DNA of 64,000 nt from Chromatiaceae bacterium (GCA_022340805.1 JAJDNF010000056.1:18778-82777), one strand, 5' to 3'; shown: positions 53,853 through 63,475, counted from the stretch's first letter. Made by a program: numbers and translations. Notes: generated from the sequence alone by a model not told the origin.

Positions 53853-54541
53853 GAGGCCTCACCTTTGAAGCGTTCGAGAACCGCGCTCAGCTCGGCGCCC
53901 ACCTTCAGGCCGATGAAGGTATAGATGACCGGGATGGCACCGGCACTGAACAGCCTGCCGTAGTCGCCTAGCGGCAGGACGCGGTTGTCCAGGAACCCGC
54001 CGGCCAGGACCAGGCCAAGTACCCCCACCAGGACATAGCCGAAACCGGACAGGGATTCGGTGATGATCAGCAGCGCGTGGCGCAACTTGGATCGCGGCAG
54101 GGCCAGGAACAGCAGCAGCGTGGCGGAGGCGATAACCGCACCGCCCTGGAAACCGCCACCGGGGCTCAGATGGCCGTTGACGAAGATGTACGCCCCAAAC
54201 AGCAGCACGATCGGAAACAGGTATTGCACGGCGGTTTCGACGATCTCGCTGGCCGGCGTCGGCGGTTCCGCCTTTTGATCCAGCCCCCCCATGGTGAGCA
54301 GCAGGCCGACCGCCACCGCGGACAGAAACAGCACCGTGACTTCACCCAGGGTGTCCAGGCCTCGATAGGTCACCACCACCGCAGTAACCAGGTTGGGGGC
54401 ACCTACCTCGTCGGGACCCTGTGCCACGTAGTGCGTGGCGATCGGCGTCAGTGCGGTCCTTTCGGTGTAGTTGGCCGCGACCTCCCAGAACATCATCGCC
54501 AGAAGGAACAGGGCCAGTACGATCAGCAGACGCTTCGCCAT
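53849..54541 (-). CDS. MbhE/F-like, MnhB-domain subunit
   Basis: VTAVVVTYRGLDTLGEVTVLFLSAVAVGLLL; NGHLSPGGGFQGGAVIASATLLLFLAL. Confidence 0.88.
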   Translation of the reverse strand: MAKRLLIVLALFLLAMMFWEVAANYTERTALTPIATHYVAQGPDEVGAPNLVTAVVVTYRGLDTLGEVTVLFLSAVAVGLLLTMGGLDQKAEPPTPASEIVETAVQYLFPIVLLFGAYIFVNGHLSPGGGFQGGAVIASATLLLFLALPRSKLRHALLIITESLSGFGYVLVGVLGLVLAGGFLDNRVLPLGDYGRLFSAGAIPVIYTFIGLKVGAELSAVLERFKGEAS

Positions 54542-54552
54542 GTCAGTGAGCC

Positions 54553-54888
54553 CTATGCGTCGCCAGCGCGGTTCTCCGCCTCTTCCAGGCGGTCGATGAC
54601 GGTCTTGTCGCTGCGCGGTATGCGCCTGGCGTGCGAGGCGCGCGCCAGCGCATGCGATGAGACCGGGTTGGTCAACAGCACGAAAAACACCAGCAGCAAC
54701 AGTTTGCCGGTCCAGGCCGGGTGATAAACACATAGGCCGAGCAATACCAGAATGGTGCCAAGCGTGGATGCCTTGGTCCCGGTTTGAATGCGGTTGTAAC
54801 TGTCAGGCATGCGCAGCACGCCGAGACCGGCCGCAAACAGGAACACCGAACCGGCCAGGATCACCAGACTGCCGATCAGTTCAGTCAT
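54553..54888 (-). CDS. MrpG/MnhG subunit (alternative upstream starts at 54897 or 54927)
   Basis: GVLRMPDSYNRIQTGTKASTLGTILVLLGL; LLTNPVSSHALARASHARR. Confidence 0.85.
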   Translation of the reverse strand: MTELIGSLVILAGSVFLFAAGLGVLRMPDSYNRIQTGTKASTLGTILVLLGLCVYHPAWTGKLLLLVFFVLLTNPVSSHALARASHARRIPRSDKTVIDRLEEAENRAGDA

Positions 54889-55141
54889 CCTTTTCATGCT
54901 CCTGGCGTCGGGTGCGATTGATCGCATAAAGAAAGATCGCGGTCGAAAGGCCGCTGCCGATCGAGGCCTCGGTCATGGCCACGTCCGGGGCGGACAGGAT
55001 CACGTAGGTGACCGCGGCGAACAGGCTGGTGAGTCCCGCGGCGATCACCGCGCTGACCACGTTGCCCATGCTGACCGCGGCGACGGCGCCGAACAGAATC
55101 CCGGCACAGATCAATAGCGTGAGCAGGGTCATGGGGTCCAT
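54881..55141 (-). CDS. MbhD-like (DUF4040) subunit
   Basis: GNVVSAVIAAGLTSLFAAVTYVILSAPDVAMTEASIGSGLSTAIFLYAI. Confidence 0.82.
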   Translation of the reverse strand: MDPMTLLTLLICAGILFGAVAAVSMGNVVSAVIAAGLTSLFAAVTYVILSAPDVAMTEASIGSGLSTAIFLYAINRTRRQEHEKDD

Positions 55142-55401
55142 CAGAGTCCCTTTTCCAGGTAGCGGGCGACGGCCAGGACGCCGAGGAAACTCAACAGACC
55201 GTAGACGATGGCAACGTCCACGTAGATGAAGCGCCCCGAGATGTGAGCGAGCAGTACGATAATCGACAGGGACACGACGGTAAGCAGATCCACCGCAATG
55301 ACACGGTCGGTTTCGGTCTCACCCTTGACCAGCCGGATCACCCCGAACAGGATGGCGAAACCAATCAGCACCATTGCCAGATTCAGGATCTGCTCAGCCA
55401 T
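55141..55401 (-). CDS. MrpF/MnhF subunit
   Basis: GETETDRVIAVDLLTVVSLSIIVLLAHISGRFIYVDVAIVYGLLSFLGVLAVARYLEKG. Confidence 0.85.
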   Translation of the reverse strand: MAEQILNLAMVLIGFAILFGVIRLVKGETETDRVIAVDLLTVVSLSIIVLLAHISGRFIYVDVAIVYGLLSFLGVLAVARYLEKGL

Positions 55402-55894
55402 AGATCACACTCAGGTGCTTTTCGAAACGCGCGGCAATGGCCCGGGTGGCGCCTTGTGGATCGTCGCTCTGAACATCGATCCAGTGCACGAACAGCGAGT
55501 CGCCGTCGATGTCCACCACCAGGGTGCCCGGCGTGAGCGTAATCGAGTTGGCCAACACCATGCGCCCGGTGCGCGATTTCAGTTTGGTCTTGATCTCGAC
55601 GATGCCCGGATGGATGTCGATGCGCGGCGAAAACACCAGACGCGCCACGTTCAGATTGGCGCGCAGCAGTTCCGCGGAGAACACCAACAGGTACAGGACG
55701 TAATGGACAAGTACCTGTGGTGACAGCCTTACCTCGGCGTAGGCGCTGCTAAAGCCGGCCAGACCCAGGCTCAGCAGGGTCGCGAGCAACACCCCAGTTA
55801 GCACCACCTGACTGTCCAGTGAGGCGTTGGCCAGCAGCCAGATGGCCAGTAGGGTCACCCAGAGATTGATCACCACCCTTGCCTTGCTTACCAC
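55394..55894 (-). CDS. MrpE/MnhE subunit
   Basis: SPRIDIHPGIVEIKTKLKSRTGRMVLANSITLTPGTLVVDIDGDSLFVHWIDV. Confidence 0.88.
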   Translation of the reverse strand: MVSKARVVINLWVTLLAIWLLANASLDSQVVLTGVLLATLLSLGLAGFSSAYAEVRLSPQVLVHYVLYLLVFSAELLRANLNVARLVFSPRIDIHPGIVEIKTKLKSRTGRMVLANSITLTPGTLVVDIDGDSLFVHWIDVQSDDPQGATRAIAARFEKHLSVIYG

Positions 55895-56228
55895 CGGTGA
55901 ATCCCCGAAGCGTTGCTATTCAATGGCCGCTAGCTCAACCGGCGACGCCAGATTCGGCATGCCAGCTGCGACGGCATCGGCGTCACCCACTATCCGTATC
56001 CGCGTCGCGACCATGTCTGAGACCACCGATTTTCCCGGCAGCATACACCGTTGATGATCGGTATCAAGGGGCGCTTCCCGGCCGCAAAATAATGGGGGCA
56101 TTGATCCATGCTATGGGACGACACGCCAATCTGTCGCATTATGTGGGTTCGCTGTTATTGTGCCGCCTATCGGGCATTTCTAGAAGGATCCTCTCGCTTG
56201 GATCTGGCCCTTTGTTAAGAGGGACGCA

Positions 56229-56690
56229 ATGATGACGGCAAGTCTGGTCATGGATCCTCATCCGTCGGTATTGCACGCCGGTGACACGGTGGGGCAGGCG
56301 GTAAAATTGATCATGGAGCACCGCTATCGCAACCTTCCGGTCGTCGACGAACAAGGCCGCTACCTGGGCGTGTTCGGCATCAATACCCTGCTGCGCATGG
56401 TGCTGCCACCGGCAGTGGTCGTGGAGAAAGGTCTGACCACCGCACCATTCGTCACCGACGGGCTGCATGATCTGTACCTCCGCCTGGCTGCGGTGGAAGA
56501 CAGACCGATCCTCGAGTTCATCAACGAGGATGCCGCGGTCGTAACCTCCGATACGCCGCTGGTGGAAAGCCTGCTGGTCCTGTATCGCACCCGGACCAGC
56601 GTGCCTGTCGTGGAAGGCGAGGAACGCCGACTGGTGGGGATGATTTCGTACTGGGACGTAGGCTCGCATATCCTCGAGCAGGGACACTGA
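56229..56690 (+). CDS. Tandem CBS-domain protein
   Basis: VMDPHPSVLHAGDTVGQAVKLIMEHRYRNLPVVDEQGRYLGVFG; second CBS ..LLVLYRTRTSVPVVEGEERRLVGMISYWD. Confidence 0.88.
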   Translation: MMTASLVMDPHPSVLHAGDTVGQAVKLIMEHRYRNLPVVDEQGRYLGVFGINTLLRMVLPPAVVVEKGLTTAPFVTDGLHDLYLRLAAVEDRPILEFINEDAAVVTSDTPLVESLLVLYRTRTSVPVVEGEERRLVGMISYWDVGSHILEQGH

Positions 56691-56691
56691 G

Positions 56692-58029
56692 ATGCACTCA
56701 GAAGACGCAGTACCCATGGTCTTCGGTTGGGATGCGATGTGGTTTGCCGGCATACTTTTTGTCGTCACCTATGTGCTCATCATGAGCGAAAAGATCAATC
56801 GCGCGATCGTTGCGACCAGCGCCGCCGCACTGATGGTGTTGGCCGGGGTGATCAGCGAGCAGAGGGCCATCGATGGCGTGGATTTCAATACCATCGGCCT
56901 GCTCACCGGCATGATGGCGATCGTCGCCATTACCCGCCGATCCGGCGTGTTTCAGTATCTCGCCGTATGGGCAACGAAGAAGGTCAACGCCCAGCCCTGG
57001 GGCATCCTGGTGATGCTTGCGCTGGTCACGGCGTTCTTGTCGGCGCTGCTGGACAATGTAACCACGGTACTGCTCATCGCCCCGGTCACGCTGCTGATCA
57101 CCGAGGCGCTGGGTGTAAAGGCCTACCCATACCTGTTCGCCGAAATCTTCGCCTCGAACATCGGTGGGGCGGCCACGCTGATCGGCGACCCGCCCAACAT
57201 CATGATCGGCTCCGCCGTGGGCCTGAGTTTCAACGATTTCGTGATTCACATGCTCCCCGCTGCGTCACTGGTCATGGTGGTCAGCATGCTGCCAATCTAC
57301 TGGGTATGGGGGAGGCATCTGCAGGCCAGCGAAGAGAACCGCCGCCGCGTCATGAACTACAGGGAACGCGATGCAATCACCGACCGTGTCCTGCTGATCA
57401 AATCCCTGAGCGTGCTGGCGCTGGTGATCCTGGGTTTCGCGATGGCCCATACGATCGGCAAGCAGCCTTCGACCATTGCCCTTGCAGGCGCGGCCCTGCT
57501 GCTGTTGCTGGACAACCTGGGCAGAAAACCCGCCAAACAGACCGAATCCGTGCACGCCACGTTCTCAGAGGTCGAATGGGTCACGATCTTCTTTTTCATC
57601 GGCCTGTTCGTCGTGGTCCATGGCCTGGAGAGTACCGGCCTGCTCACTCTGGTGGCTGGGGAAATCCTGACCTTGACCGGCGGCGATCTCACTGTCACCG
57701 CAATGGCTATCCTGTGGGGGTCGGCGATCGCCTCGGCGGTGGTGGACAATATCCCGTTCGTGGCCACCACCATCCCGCTGATCAAATCGATGGCCCCGAC
57801 CTTCGGCGGTGCGGAACATCTCATGCCGCTGTGGTGGTCCCTGGCGCTGGGCGCCTGCCTGGGCGGCAATGGCTCCCTGGTCGGCGCCAGCGCGAATCTG
57901 ATCGTCGCCGGCTTTGCCGAACGCTCCCGGCAACCCATCGGTTTTATCAGCTTCACACTGGCCGCGTTTCCGCTGATGATCCTCGGCATTGGAGTCGCAA
58001 GTGTGTACGTCTATCTGCGCTACCTATGA
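56692..58029 (+). CDS. ArsB/NhaD-type ion permease
   Basis: FLSALLDNVTTVLLIAPVTLLITEALG; ASNIGGAATLIGDPPNIMIGSAVGLSFNDF; about 12 TM segments. Confidence 0.88.
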   Translation: MHSEDAVPMVFGWDAMWFAGILFVVTYVLIMSEKINRAIVATSAAALMVLAGVISEQRAIDGVDFNTIGLLTGMMAIVAITRRSGVFQYLAVWATKKVNAQPWGILVMLALVTAFLSALLDNVTTVLLIAPVTLLITEALGVKAYPYLFAEIFASNIGGAATLIGDPPNIMIGSAVGLSFNDFVIHMLPAASLVMVVSMLPIYWVWGRHLQASEENRRRVMNYRERDAITDRVLLIKSLSVLALVILGFAMAHTIGKQPSTIALAGAALLLLLDNLGRKPAKQTESVHATFSEVEWVTIFFFIGLFVVVHGLESTGLLTLVAGEILTLTGGDLTVTAMAILWGSAIASAVVDNIPFVATTIPLIKSMAPTFGGAEHLMPLWWSLALGACLGGNGSLVGASANLIVAGFAERSRQPIGFISFTLAAFPLMILGIGVASVYVYLRYL

Positions 58030-58125
58030 ACCGGCAGGCGTGTTGCACTGTATGCCGGCATGGCTGACGGGATGTCAACCGGACCCGGTACTCCACGCCA
58101 CATATAGGGGCGCAAGCCAAGTGCC

Positions 58126-58635
58126 ATGATCATCCACTGCTCAAGAAAGCTGGCCGCCAGGTTGCCCGGCGTATCTGGGCAACCGCTGCACGAGACCAGT
58201 GCCCTGGGCAGTTGGCACGGACACCTGTTCACCATCGACCGTCGTCAGTGCGTAATGTTTTGCCACGATCTGAGTCGCTATTGCCTGTTTATTCCCGGCA
58301 TACGCAAGGAACATTTCGCGGAATTAGGCGGCAAATGGTTCCGCCAGCTTTTTCTCGCCACCCTGGAGAGCATCGGGTGCGCGGCAAATCAGATCAGAAG
58401 AGCGGAGCTCATCATGGGTCCCGTACGTTTCGACACGACCACCGATCGCTCGGTGCAGGGCTCGATCAATGTCGCACGACGTGATCTCGAGGCCTGGGCG
58501 ATGCACGTATCCAACGTGATGGACACGGACCCGATCGCCGTCTCCTGCCGCCTGAACGAGCGTCCCAGCAGCGCACGTGGTGAGCTGCTCTGGCCGGAGA
58601 GGTTGATGCGCGAGACCGTGCAGGGTTTGAGTTGA
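58126..58635 (+). CDS. DUF6933-like protein
   Basis: MIIHCSRKLAARLPG.. ; LFTIDRRQCVMFCHDLSRYCLFIPGIRKEHFAELGGKWF. Confidence 0.6.
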   Translation: MIIHCSRKLAARLPGVSGQPLHETSALGSWHGHLFTIDRRQCVMFCHDLSRYCLFIPGIRKEHFAELGGKWFRQLFLATLESIGCAANQIRRAELIMGPVRFDTTTDRSVQGSINVARRDLEAWAMHVSNVMDTDPIAVSCRLNERPSSARGELLWPERLMRETVQGLS

Positions 58636-58789
58636 AAGTCGGGCGCCTCGCTGGAATCGCGTGCTGCGGTCATCCCGCGGGAGGGAGCCGGGTGCGCGAG
58701 TCTGCAGGTCGTCAAGAAACGATGTTGGACAAGCGAGATCCAATCGCTAAACATATCGTCGTCTCCGATATCGACAGGCCCTCAGCTGC

Positions 58790-59644
58790 ATGGACATCGA
58801 TCAGGCCCGGACCTTTCTTGCCATTGCCGCGCATGGCAGTTTCCTCGAGGCGTCCAAACGGCTGCACGTAACCCAGTCGACCGTCAGCGCGCGGATACAC
58901 AACCTCGAGACCGAGCTGGGCACCAGGCTATTCGTCCGAAACCGGGCCGGCGCCAGCCTCACGCCGCCGGGGCAGCGCTTCCTCCAGCACGCCAAGTCAC
59001 TGGTGCTGACCATTGAGCAGGCGCGTCACGACCTGGGACTGCCCAGTCGCTACCGCGCGACCATCCGGATCGGTGGCCGCATCGCGCTATGGGAGGAGTT
59101 TCTGCCGAGGTGGGTGGGATGGATGCGACGCACGGCACCCGATGTCTCGATTCGCAGTGAGATCGGCTTCGAGGAGGACCTGATGCGGCGCCTGATCGAG
59201 GGAACCCTCGATATCGGACTGATGTACACACCGAGTCACGCGCCGGGCCTGGTCGTCGAACACCTGTTCGACGAGACCCTGGTCATGGTCAGTTCGCGCC
59301 CGGATACCAGGTGGCCCGGCGATGACTATATCTATGTCGACTGGGGGCCGGGGTTCTATGCCCGGCATCGGGAGAACTATCCGGACCTCGACCGGCCGCC
59401 ACAGGTGGCCAACATCGGCTGGCTGGGCGTGCAGCTGATCCTGGCGAACGGCGGCTCTTGCTTTCTGCCGCAGCGCATGGCGCGGGCGCTGATTCAGGAC
59501 GGGCGCCTGTTTCAGATCGGCGAGGCGCCCGAGTTTCCGCTCCCGGCATATATGGTGTTCCCGCGCAGGGCAGGCAACGATGTGCTGCAGCAGGCGGTCG
59601 AGGGATTGCGCGGCCTGGGGTTGAGCGAACAGGAAAAGTCCTGA
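58790..59644 (+). CDS. LysR-family transcriptional regulator
   Basis: MDIDQARTFLAIAAHGSFLEASKRLHVTQSTVSARIHNLETELGTRLFVRN. Confidence 0.93.
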   Translation: MDIDQARTFLAIAAHGSFLEASKRLHVTQSTVSARIHNLETELGTRLFVRNRAGASLTPPGQRFLQHAKSLVLTIEQARHDLGLPSRYRATIRIGGRIALWEEFLPRWVGWMRRTAPDVSIRSEIGFEEDLMRRLIEGTLDIGLMYTPSHAPGLVVEHLFDETLVMVSSRPDTRWPGDDYIYVDWGPGFYARHRENYPDLDRPPQVANIGWLGVQLILANGGSCFLPQRMARALIQDGRLFQIGEAPEFPLPAYMVFPRRAGNDVLQQAVEGLRGLGLSEQEKS

Positions 59645-59658
59645 AAAGTCTGCGCGGA

Positions 59659-60213
59659 TCAGGGGCGCGGGAATACAGCCCCAACGCTGCCGGCTGCACG
59701 CGGCGGGCCCGACGGCGGCCGCGGATAGGGACGGTAGGCCGGGTGCTCCGGCTCCCATAAGGTCCAGGGACGCCCGGGCTTGTCGGGCCGAGGCGGCCGA
59801 TGGGTGGGTGGTCGCGGGTAGATCGGCCGTCGGTAGGCATATACCGGTGGCGAGGCAGGCGCCGCCTGCGCGGCCGCGCGCGCTTCCAGCTCGCGCCGGC
59901 GTAGCTCGTATTCGCGATCTCTCTGCTGCTTTTCCTGGCGTTCGCGGGTCAATCGCAGGCGTGACTCTTCGAGGCGTTTCGCCTGATTTAGAATGGAGTA
60001 TGGATCGTCCGCGGCCGGCAGATCGGGCGCGGCGTAGCTCGGCGCGTGGAATTGTTCGGTCGGGCCCACATCGCCAGGCGGTGGGTGATCGCTGATATGC
60101 GGCTGTCCCTGGTCGTCTGTCCAGCGATACAGCATATCGGCGCTGGCGACAGGGATGTTCGCAAGCGCCAGTGTCAGCGCAAACAGGCGCAGATTTCCGA
60201 AGCCGCGCAGCAT
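59659..60213 (-). CDS. DUF4124-domain exported protein with Pro-rich C-terminus
   Basis: Signal peptide; DMLYRWTDDQGQPHISDHPP DUF4124 motif. Confidence 0.8.
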   Translation of the reverse strand: MLRGFGNLRLFALTLALANIPVASADMLYRWTDDQGQPHISDHPPPGDVGPTEQFHAPSYAAPDLPAADDPYSILNQAKRLEESRLRLTRERQEKQQRDREYELRRRELEARAAAQAAPASPPVYAYRRPIYPRPPTHRPPRPDKPGRPWTLWEPEHPAYRPYPRPPSGPPRAAGSVGAVFPRP

Positions 60214-60438
60214 TTGTCGTGCCTCCCGTATCCAGGTTGGATGGCAAGGTTGACTGTCAGGCGCACAAATCCAGTGTAGTGCGTCCTTCCGTTTGACACA
60301 GCTTGTCGGCGACCCTTAGCGGCGCATGCTCCCGCGACCTGCATAGGTGCAAGCCCTGATAAGCCGTTTGGCGGCAACATGCTGCGCTATTGCACCCTGC
60401 CATCACGCAGTGACCGACACGCGGCCCGACAGCATCGC

Positions 60439-61626
60439 TTATTCGAAAAGCTTGGCGTATTGGGCATAGCCCTGGGTCGCGAGATCCTCCTTCGGAACGA
60501 AGCGCAGTGCGGCCGAATTGATACAGTAACGCTGCCCGGTCGGCGCCGGACCGTCGTCGAATACGTGTCCCAGGTGCGAGTCGGCGAAACGGCTGCGTAC
60601 CTCGGTGCGCGGCAGCAACAGCTTGAAGTCCTTGTGTTCGGCGATGAAGCTGCTGTCCAGCGGCCTGGTGAAGCTCGGCCAGCCGGTACCGGAATCGTAT
60701 TTGTCCCTGGACGAGAACAGCGGTTCGCCGCTGACCACGTCGACATAAATGCCTTCGTGTTTGTTTTCCCAGTAGGCGTTGTCGAACGGTGGTTCGGTTC
60801 CTTCCTGCTGGGTGACCCGGTACTGCAGCGGCGTGAGCTTCTCGCGCAGAACCTGCTCCGTGGGCTTGCTGAATTGGCCGGGGACCGCGGCCGAGTACTT
60901 GGCGTAATCCACGTGGATCTGGTCACCCCAGGTGCGCTCGAGGTAGCGGTCGCGTCCAGAATTGTAGCGGTAGAATTTGTAGCGCAGCGGGTTCTTCGCG
61001 TAGTAGTCCTGATGGTAGTCTTCTGCCCGGTAGAAGGTGCCCACCGGGATGACCTGCGTGACCACCGGCCGGTCGTATCGCCCGCTCGCGGACAGCTTGG
61101 CAAGCGAGTCTTCGGCCATGCGACGCTGCTTGTCATCATGGTAGAAGATTGCGCTGCTGTATTGCTGACCACGGTCGACGAACTGGCCGCTGCCGTCCGT
61201 GGGGTCGATTATCCGCCAGAATACCTGCAGCAGGCCCTCATAGCTGATCACCGCGGGGTTGAAGCGCACCAGCACACTCTCGAAGTGGCCCGTTCCGCCG
61301 TTCGCCACCTGTTCGTAGCTCGGGTTCGGCAGGTCGCCGCCGGTATAGCCCGAGATGGCCTCCACGACACCGGGCACCTGCTCGAAGTCCGCCTCGACGC
61401 ACCAGAAGCAGCCCCCGGCAAAAGTCGCCAGCTGGGTGTGACCGTCGTCCGCCAGCGCGGACATCGCCGGTGTCGCCGGGGCCCGCGGTGTTGAAGCGCC
61501 CGGCGGCCAAAACACCCACGCGACGGCGACCAGTGCCGCCAATGCGAGACCCATCATGATCGGCTTGTTCACCACCAACCTCCCAAACTGTTTCCATCCA
61601 GACTGATTAGACCGGATGAGGAGCAA
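60439..61626 (-). CDS. msrAB: Fused peptide-methionine sulfoxide reductase MsrA-MsrB with N-terminal TM anchor (true start may be 61557)
   Basis: [31 protein letters not shown] (MsrA); [12 protein letters not shown] and [14 protein letters not shown] (MsrB). Confidence 0.93.
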   Translation of the reverse strand: MLLIRSNQSGWKQFGRLVVNKPIMMGLALAALVAVAWVFWPPGASTPRAPATPAMSALADDGHTQLATFAGGCFWCVEADFEQVPGVVEAISGYTGGDLPNPSYEQVANGGTGHFESVLVRFNPAVISYEGLLQVFWRIIDPTDGSGQFVDRGQQYSSAIFYHDDKQRRMAEDSLAKLSASGRYDRPVVTQVIPVGTFYRAEDYHQDYYAKNPLRYKFYRYNSGRDRYLERTWGDQIHVDYAKYSAAVPGQFSKPTEQVLREKLTPLQYRVTQQEGTEPPFDNAYWENKHEGIYVDVVSGEPLFSSRDKYDSGTGWPSFTRPLDSSFIAEHKDFKLLLPRTEVRSRFADSHLGHVFDDGPAPTGQRYCINSAALRFVPKEDLATQGYAQYAKLFE

Positions 61627-61782
61627 TATTCATGCACGCCTTGCGTAAGGTATGAGGCCGAGGGTAGCGGACCGGCGGTCCAAGCGGTATGACACCTGTC
61701 AATGCACCTGGCCGGCGGCCTCGCGTTCAATAGAGGCCGGCGCCGCAAGCCCGAAGACCCATACCACGGAGGCAGAGTAGCC

Positions 61783-62124
61783 ATGCGCATCGGAGTAACC
61801 AGCCAGAACTTTCGTACCGTCACCGGCCACGCCGGCAAGACGCGGCGGTTTCTGATCTACGAGGTACAGGCGGACGGAGGCTTGCTGGAGGTCGACCGCC
61901 TGGACCTCCCCAAGGCGATGTCGTTGCACGAATTCCGCGGCGACGACCACCCCTTGTTTACCCTCGACGCGGTCATCACCGCCAGCTGCGGCGAGGGCTT
62001 CGTGCGCCGCCTGGGCCAACGGGGCGTCAAGGTCGTTGCCACCGCGGAGGCCGATCCGGTCAAGGCCGCCGAGGCCTTCGCGGCAGGCAGGCCATTGGCG
62101 CCACCACTGCCGCACGATCACTAG
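61783..62124 (+). CDS. NifX/NifB-type dinitrogenase iron-molybdenum cofactor-binding domain protein
   Basis: MRIGVTSQNFRTVTGHAGKTRRFLIYEV..; VITASCGEGFVRRLGQRGVKVVATAEADPVKAAEAFAAG; GGAGG ribosome-binding site. Confidence 0.8.
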   Translation: MRIGVTSQNFRTVTGHAGKTRRFLIYEVQADGGLLEVDRLDLPKAMSLHEFRGDDHPLFTLDAVITASCGEGFVRRLGQRGVKVVATAEADPVKAAEAFAAGRPLAPPLPHDH

Positions 62125-62144
62125 CGGCCCAGGCCCACACCTGC

Positions 62145-63137
62145 CTAGGGCGTAGCCGACGGGCGGCCGCAGCCGGTACAGAAATGCTGCTCCGAACTCA
62201 GCGGTCTGCCACAGCCAAGGCAGAACTGCTGCCGCGGTTTGGCACCGTGCCGCCCGATCTCCTCGATCAGCTTGTCGACCCCGGCATGAAAGAAGGGCTC
62301 GGGTGGAATGAACATCGCATTCAGATAGGCGAGCCGGGCGATCGATTCGGGTAACTGGGCGGCCTGCGGCATGGCCGCATCGTCGACCAGCACCGGGATC
62401 ACCGGTATCCCTTTGCTGAGCGCCGACTCGATCTCGAGACGCACATAGTCATCGGCCAGGCCGAGTCGGACCTCTCCATCCCGGTTGCGGATGTCCACCC
62501 AATGTGGACCGATGATCGCGATCAGCAGATTGGCCCCGTCGATGGTCTCGCGGATCTTGTCACGAAAATCCATGCCCACCGGGATCGAATCGACGTCACG
62601 GAAGACCCTCTGTTTGCCGAAATGCGCAGTGAGGCGGTCACAGATCCTGCCAGTGATCGCTCGACTGTCTTCACGACGATACGACACAAACAGCGTCTGG
62701 TCGGCGTGTTTCGGTCGCCGTGCGGTGCTGCTGCGCGGGTCGGCGGCGTCGACCTCCGCAGTTCGTTCGGCACCTGCGACAGCGCGTTCGCCGCCCACCA
62801 GGTTGACGAACAGATAGTCGCCCGGCGACGACAGGGCCTTGAGCGACTGGCCCATGCCCTTGAGCGAGAATGATTCGCCCAGGGTCTTGGGCGCCACGTC
62901 GCCACATACTAACGTCAGCGTCTCACCCGGGTGCAGGTCGACGGCCAGCGGCTTGCTCTTGTACAAATCGATGGCGATACGCACGGTATGCGATCCACTC
63001 GGCAGGGCATACTTTTTCGTCTCGCCCGATCTGATCTTGTCGACCGTCTTGTCGTCGATCAGTAGCGCGAAACCGCGTAGCGCGTTGGAGACTGAACGTT
63101 CGCGGCTGATCGAAAGGTACCCATTGCCGCCCGACAT
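62145..63137 (-). CDS. TIR-domain protein with N-terminal PEGA-like domain and C-terminal zinc ribbon
   Basis: TLFVSYRREDSRAITGRICDRLTAHFGKQRVFRDVDSIPVGMDFRDKI; ADDYVRLEIESALSKGIPVIPVLVDDAAMP (TIR); QQFCLGCGRPLSSEQHFCTGCGRP (zinc ribbon). Confidence 0.85.
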   Translation of the reverse strand: MSGGNGYLSISRERSVSNALRGFALLIDDKTVDKIRSGETKKYALPSGSHTVRIAIDLYKSKPLAVDLHPGETLTLVCGDVAPKTLGESFSLKGMGQSLKALSSPGDYLFVNLVGGERAVAGAERTAEVDAADPRSSTARRPKHADQTLFVSYRREDSRAITGRICDRLTAHFGKQRVFRDVDSIPVGMDFRDKIRETIDGANLLIAIIGPHWVDIRNRDGEVRLGLADDYVRLEIESALSKGIPVIPVLVDDAAMPQAAQLPESIARLAYLNAMFIPPEPFFHAGVDKLIEEIGRHGAKPRQQFCLGCGRPLSSEQHFCTGCGRPSATP

Positions 63138-63139
63138 GA

Positions 63140-63475
63140 TCAGACCTCGCCACCACCGATGGCCATGTACAACACCAGGATACCGATAGCAACGTACAAC
63201 CAAAGCCGCCCAACGCTCTTCTTGGACTCGCTCTCACCCTTGACCAGGTAGTAGATACCCATGCCGATGCCGATAAACGGAATGAGCAGGCTCGCGGCCA
63301 TTACCCCGTATTTGAGCCCGTCCGAGACCGTCTCCTCGGGTCCGCTCAGATCGAGCACCTTCATTGGCGGTTCCGGCGGTTCCGGCGGCTTCGTCACGAC
63401 TTGTAGCGATGCACCACAGCTGCCGCAAAATCGGGCATCATCCGGATTCTCTGTTCCACACGCTGGACAAAACAT
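63140..63475 (-). CDS. N-terminal zinc-ribbon protein with two C-terminal TM segments
   Basis: MFCPACGTENPDDARFCGSCGASLQ; YGVMAASLLIPFIGIGMGIYYLVKG; LWLYVAIGILVLYMAIGG. Ends 2 nt before the TIR start. Confidence 0.85.
   Translation of the reverse strand: MFCPACGTENPDDARFCGSCGASLQVVTKPPEPPEPPMKVLDLSGPEETVSDGLKYGVMAASLLIPFIGIGMGIYYLVKGESESKKSVGRLWLYVAIGILVLYMAIGGGEV

Noticed and set aside
45276-55894. Plain Mrp Na+/H+ antiporter or canonical complex I
   Set aside because: Mrp operons lack NuoB/C/D/H; canonical complex I has NuoA, E, F, G, J and separate L/M/N, all absent here.
61783-62124. Evidence for nitrogen fixation
   Set aside because: A lone NifX-like domain without nifHDK or other nif genes is not sufficient.
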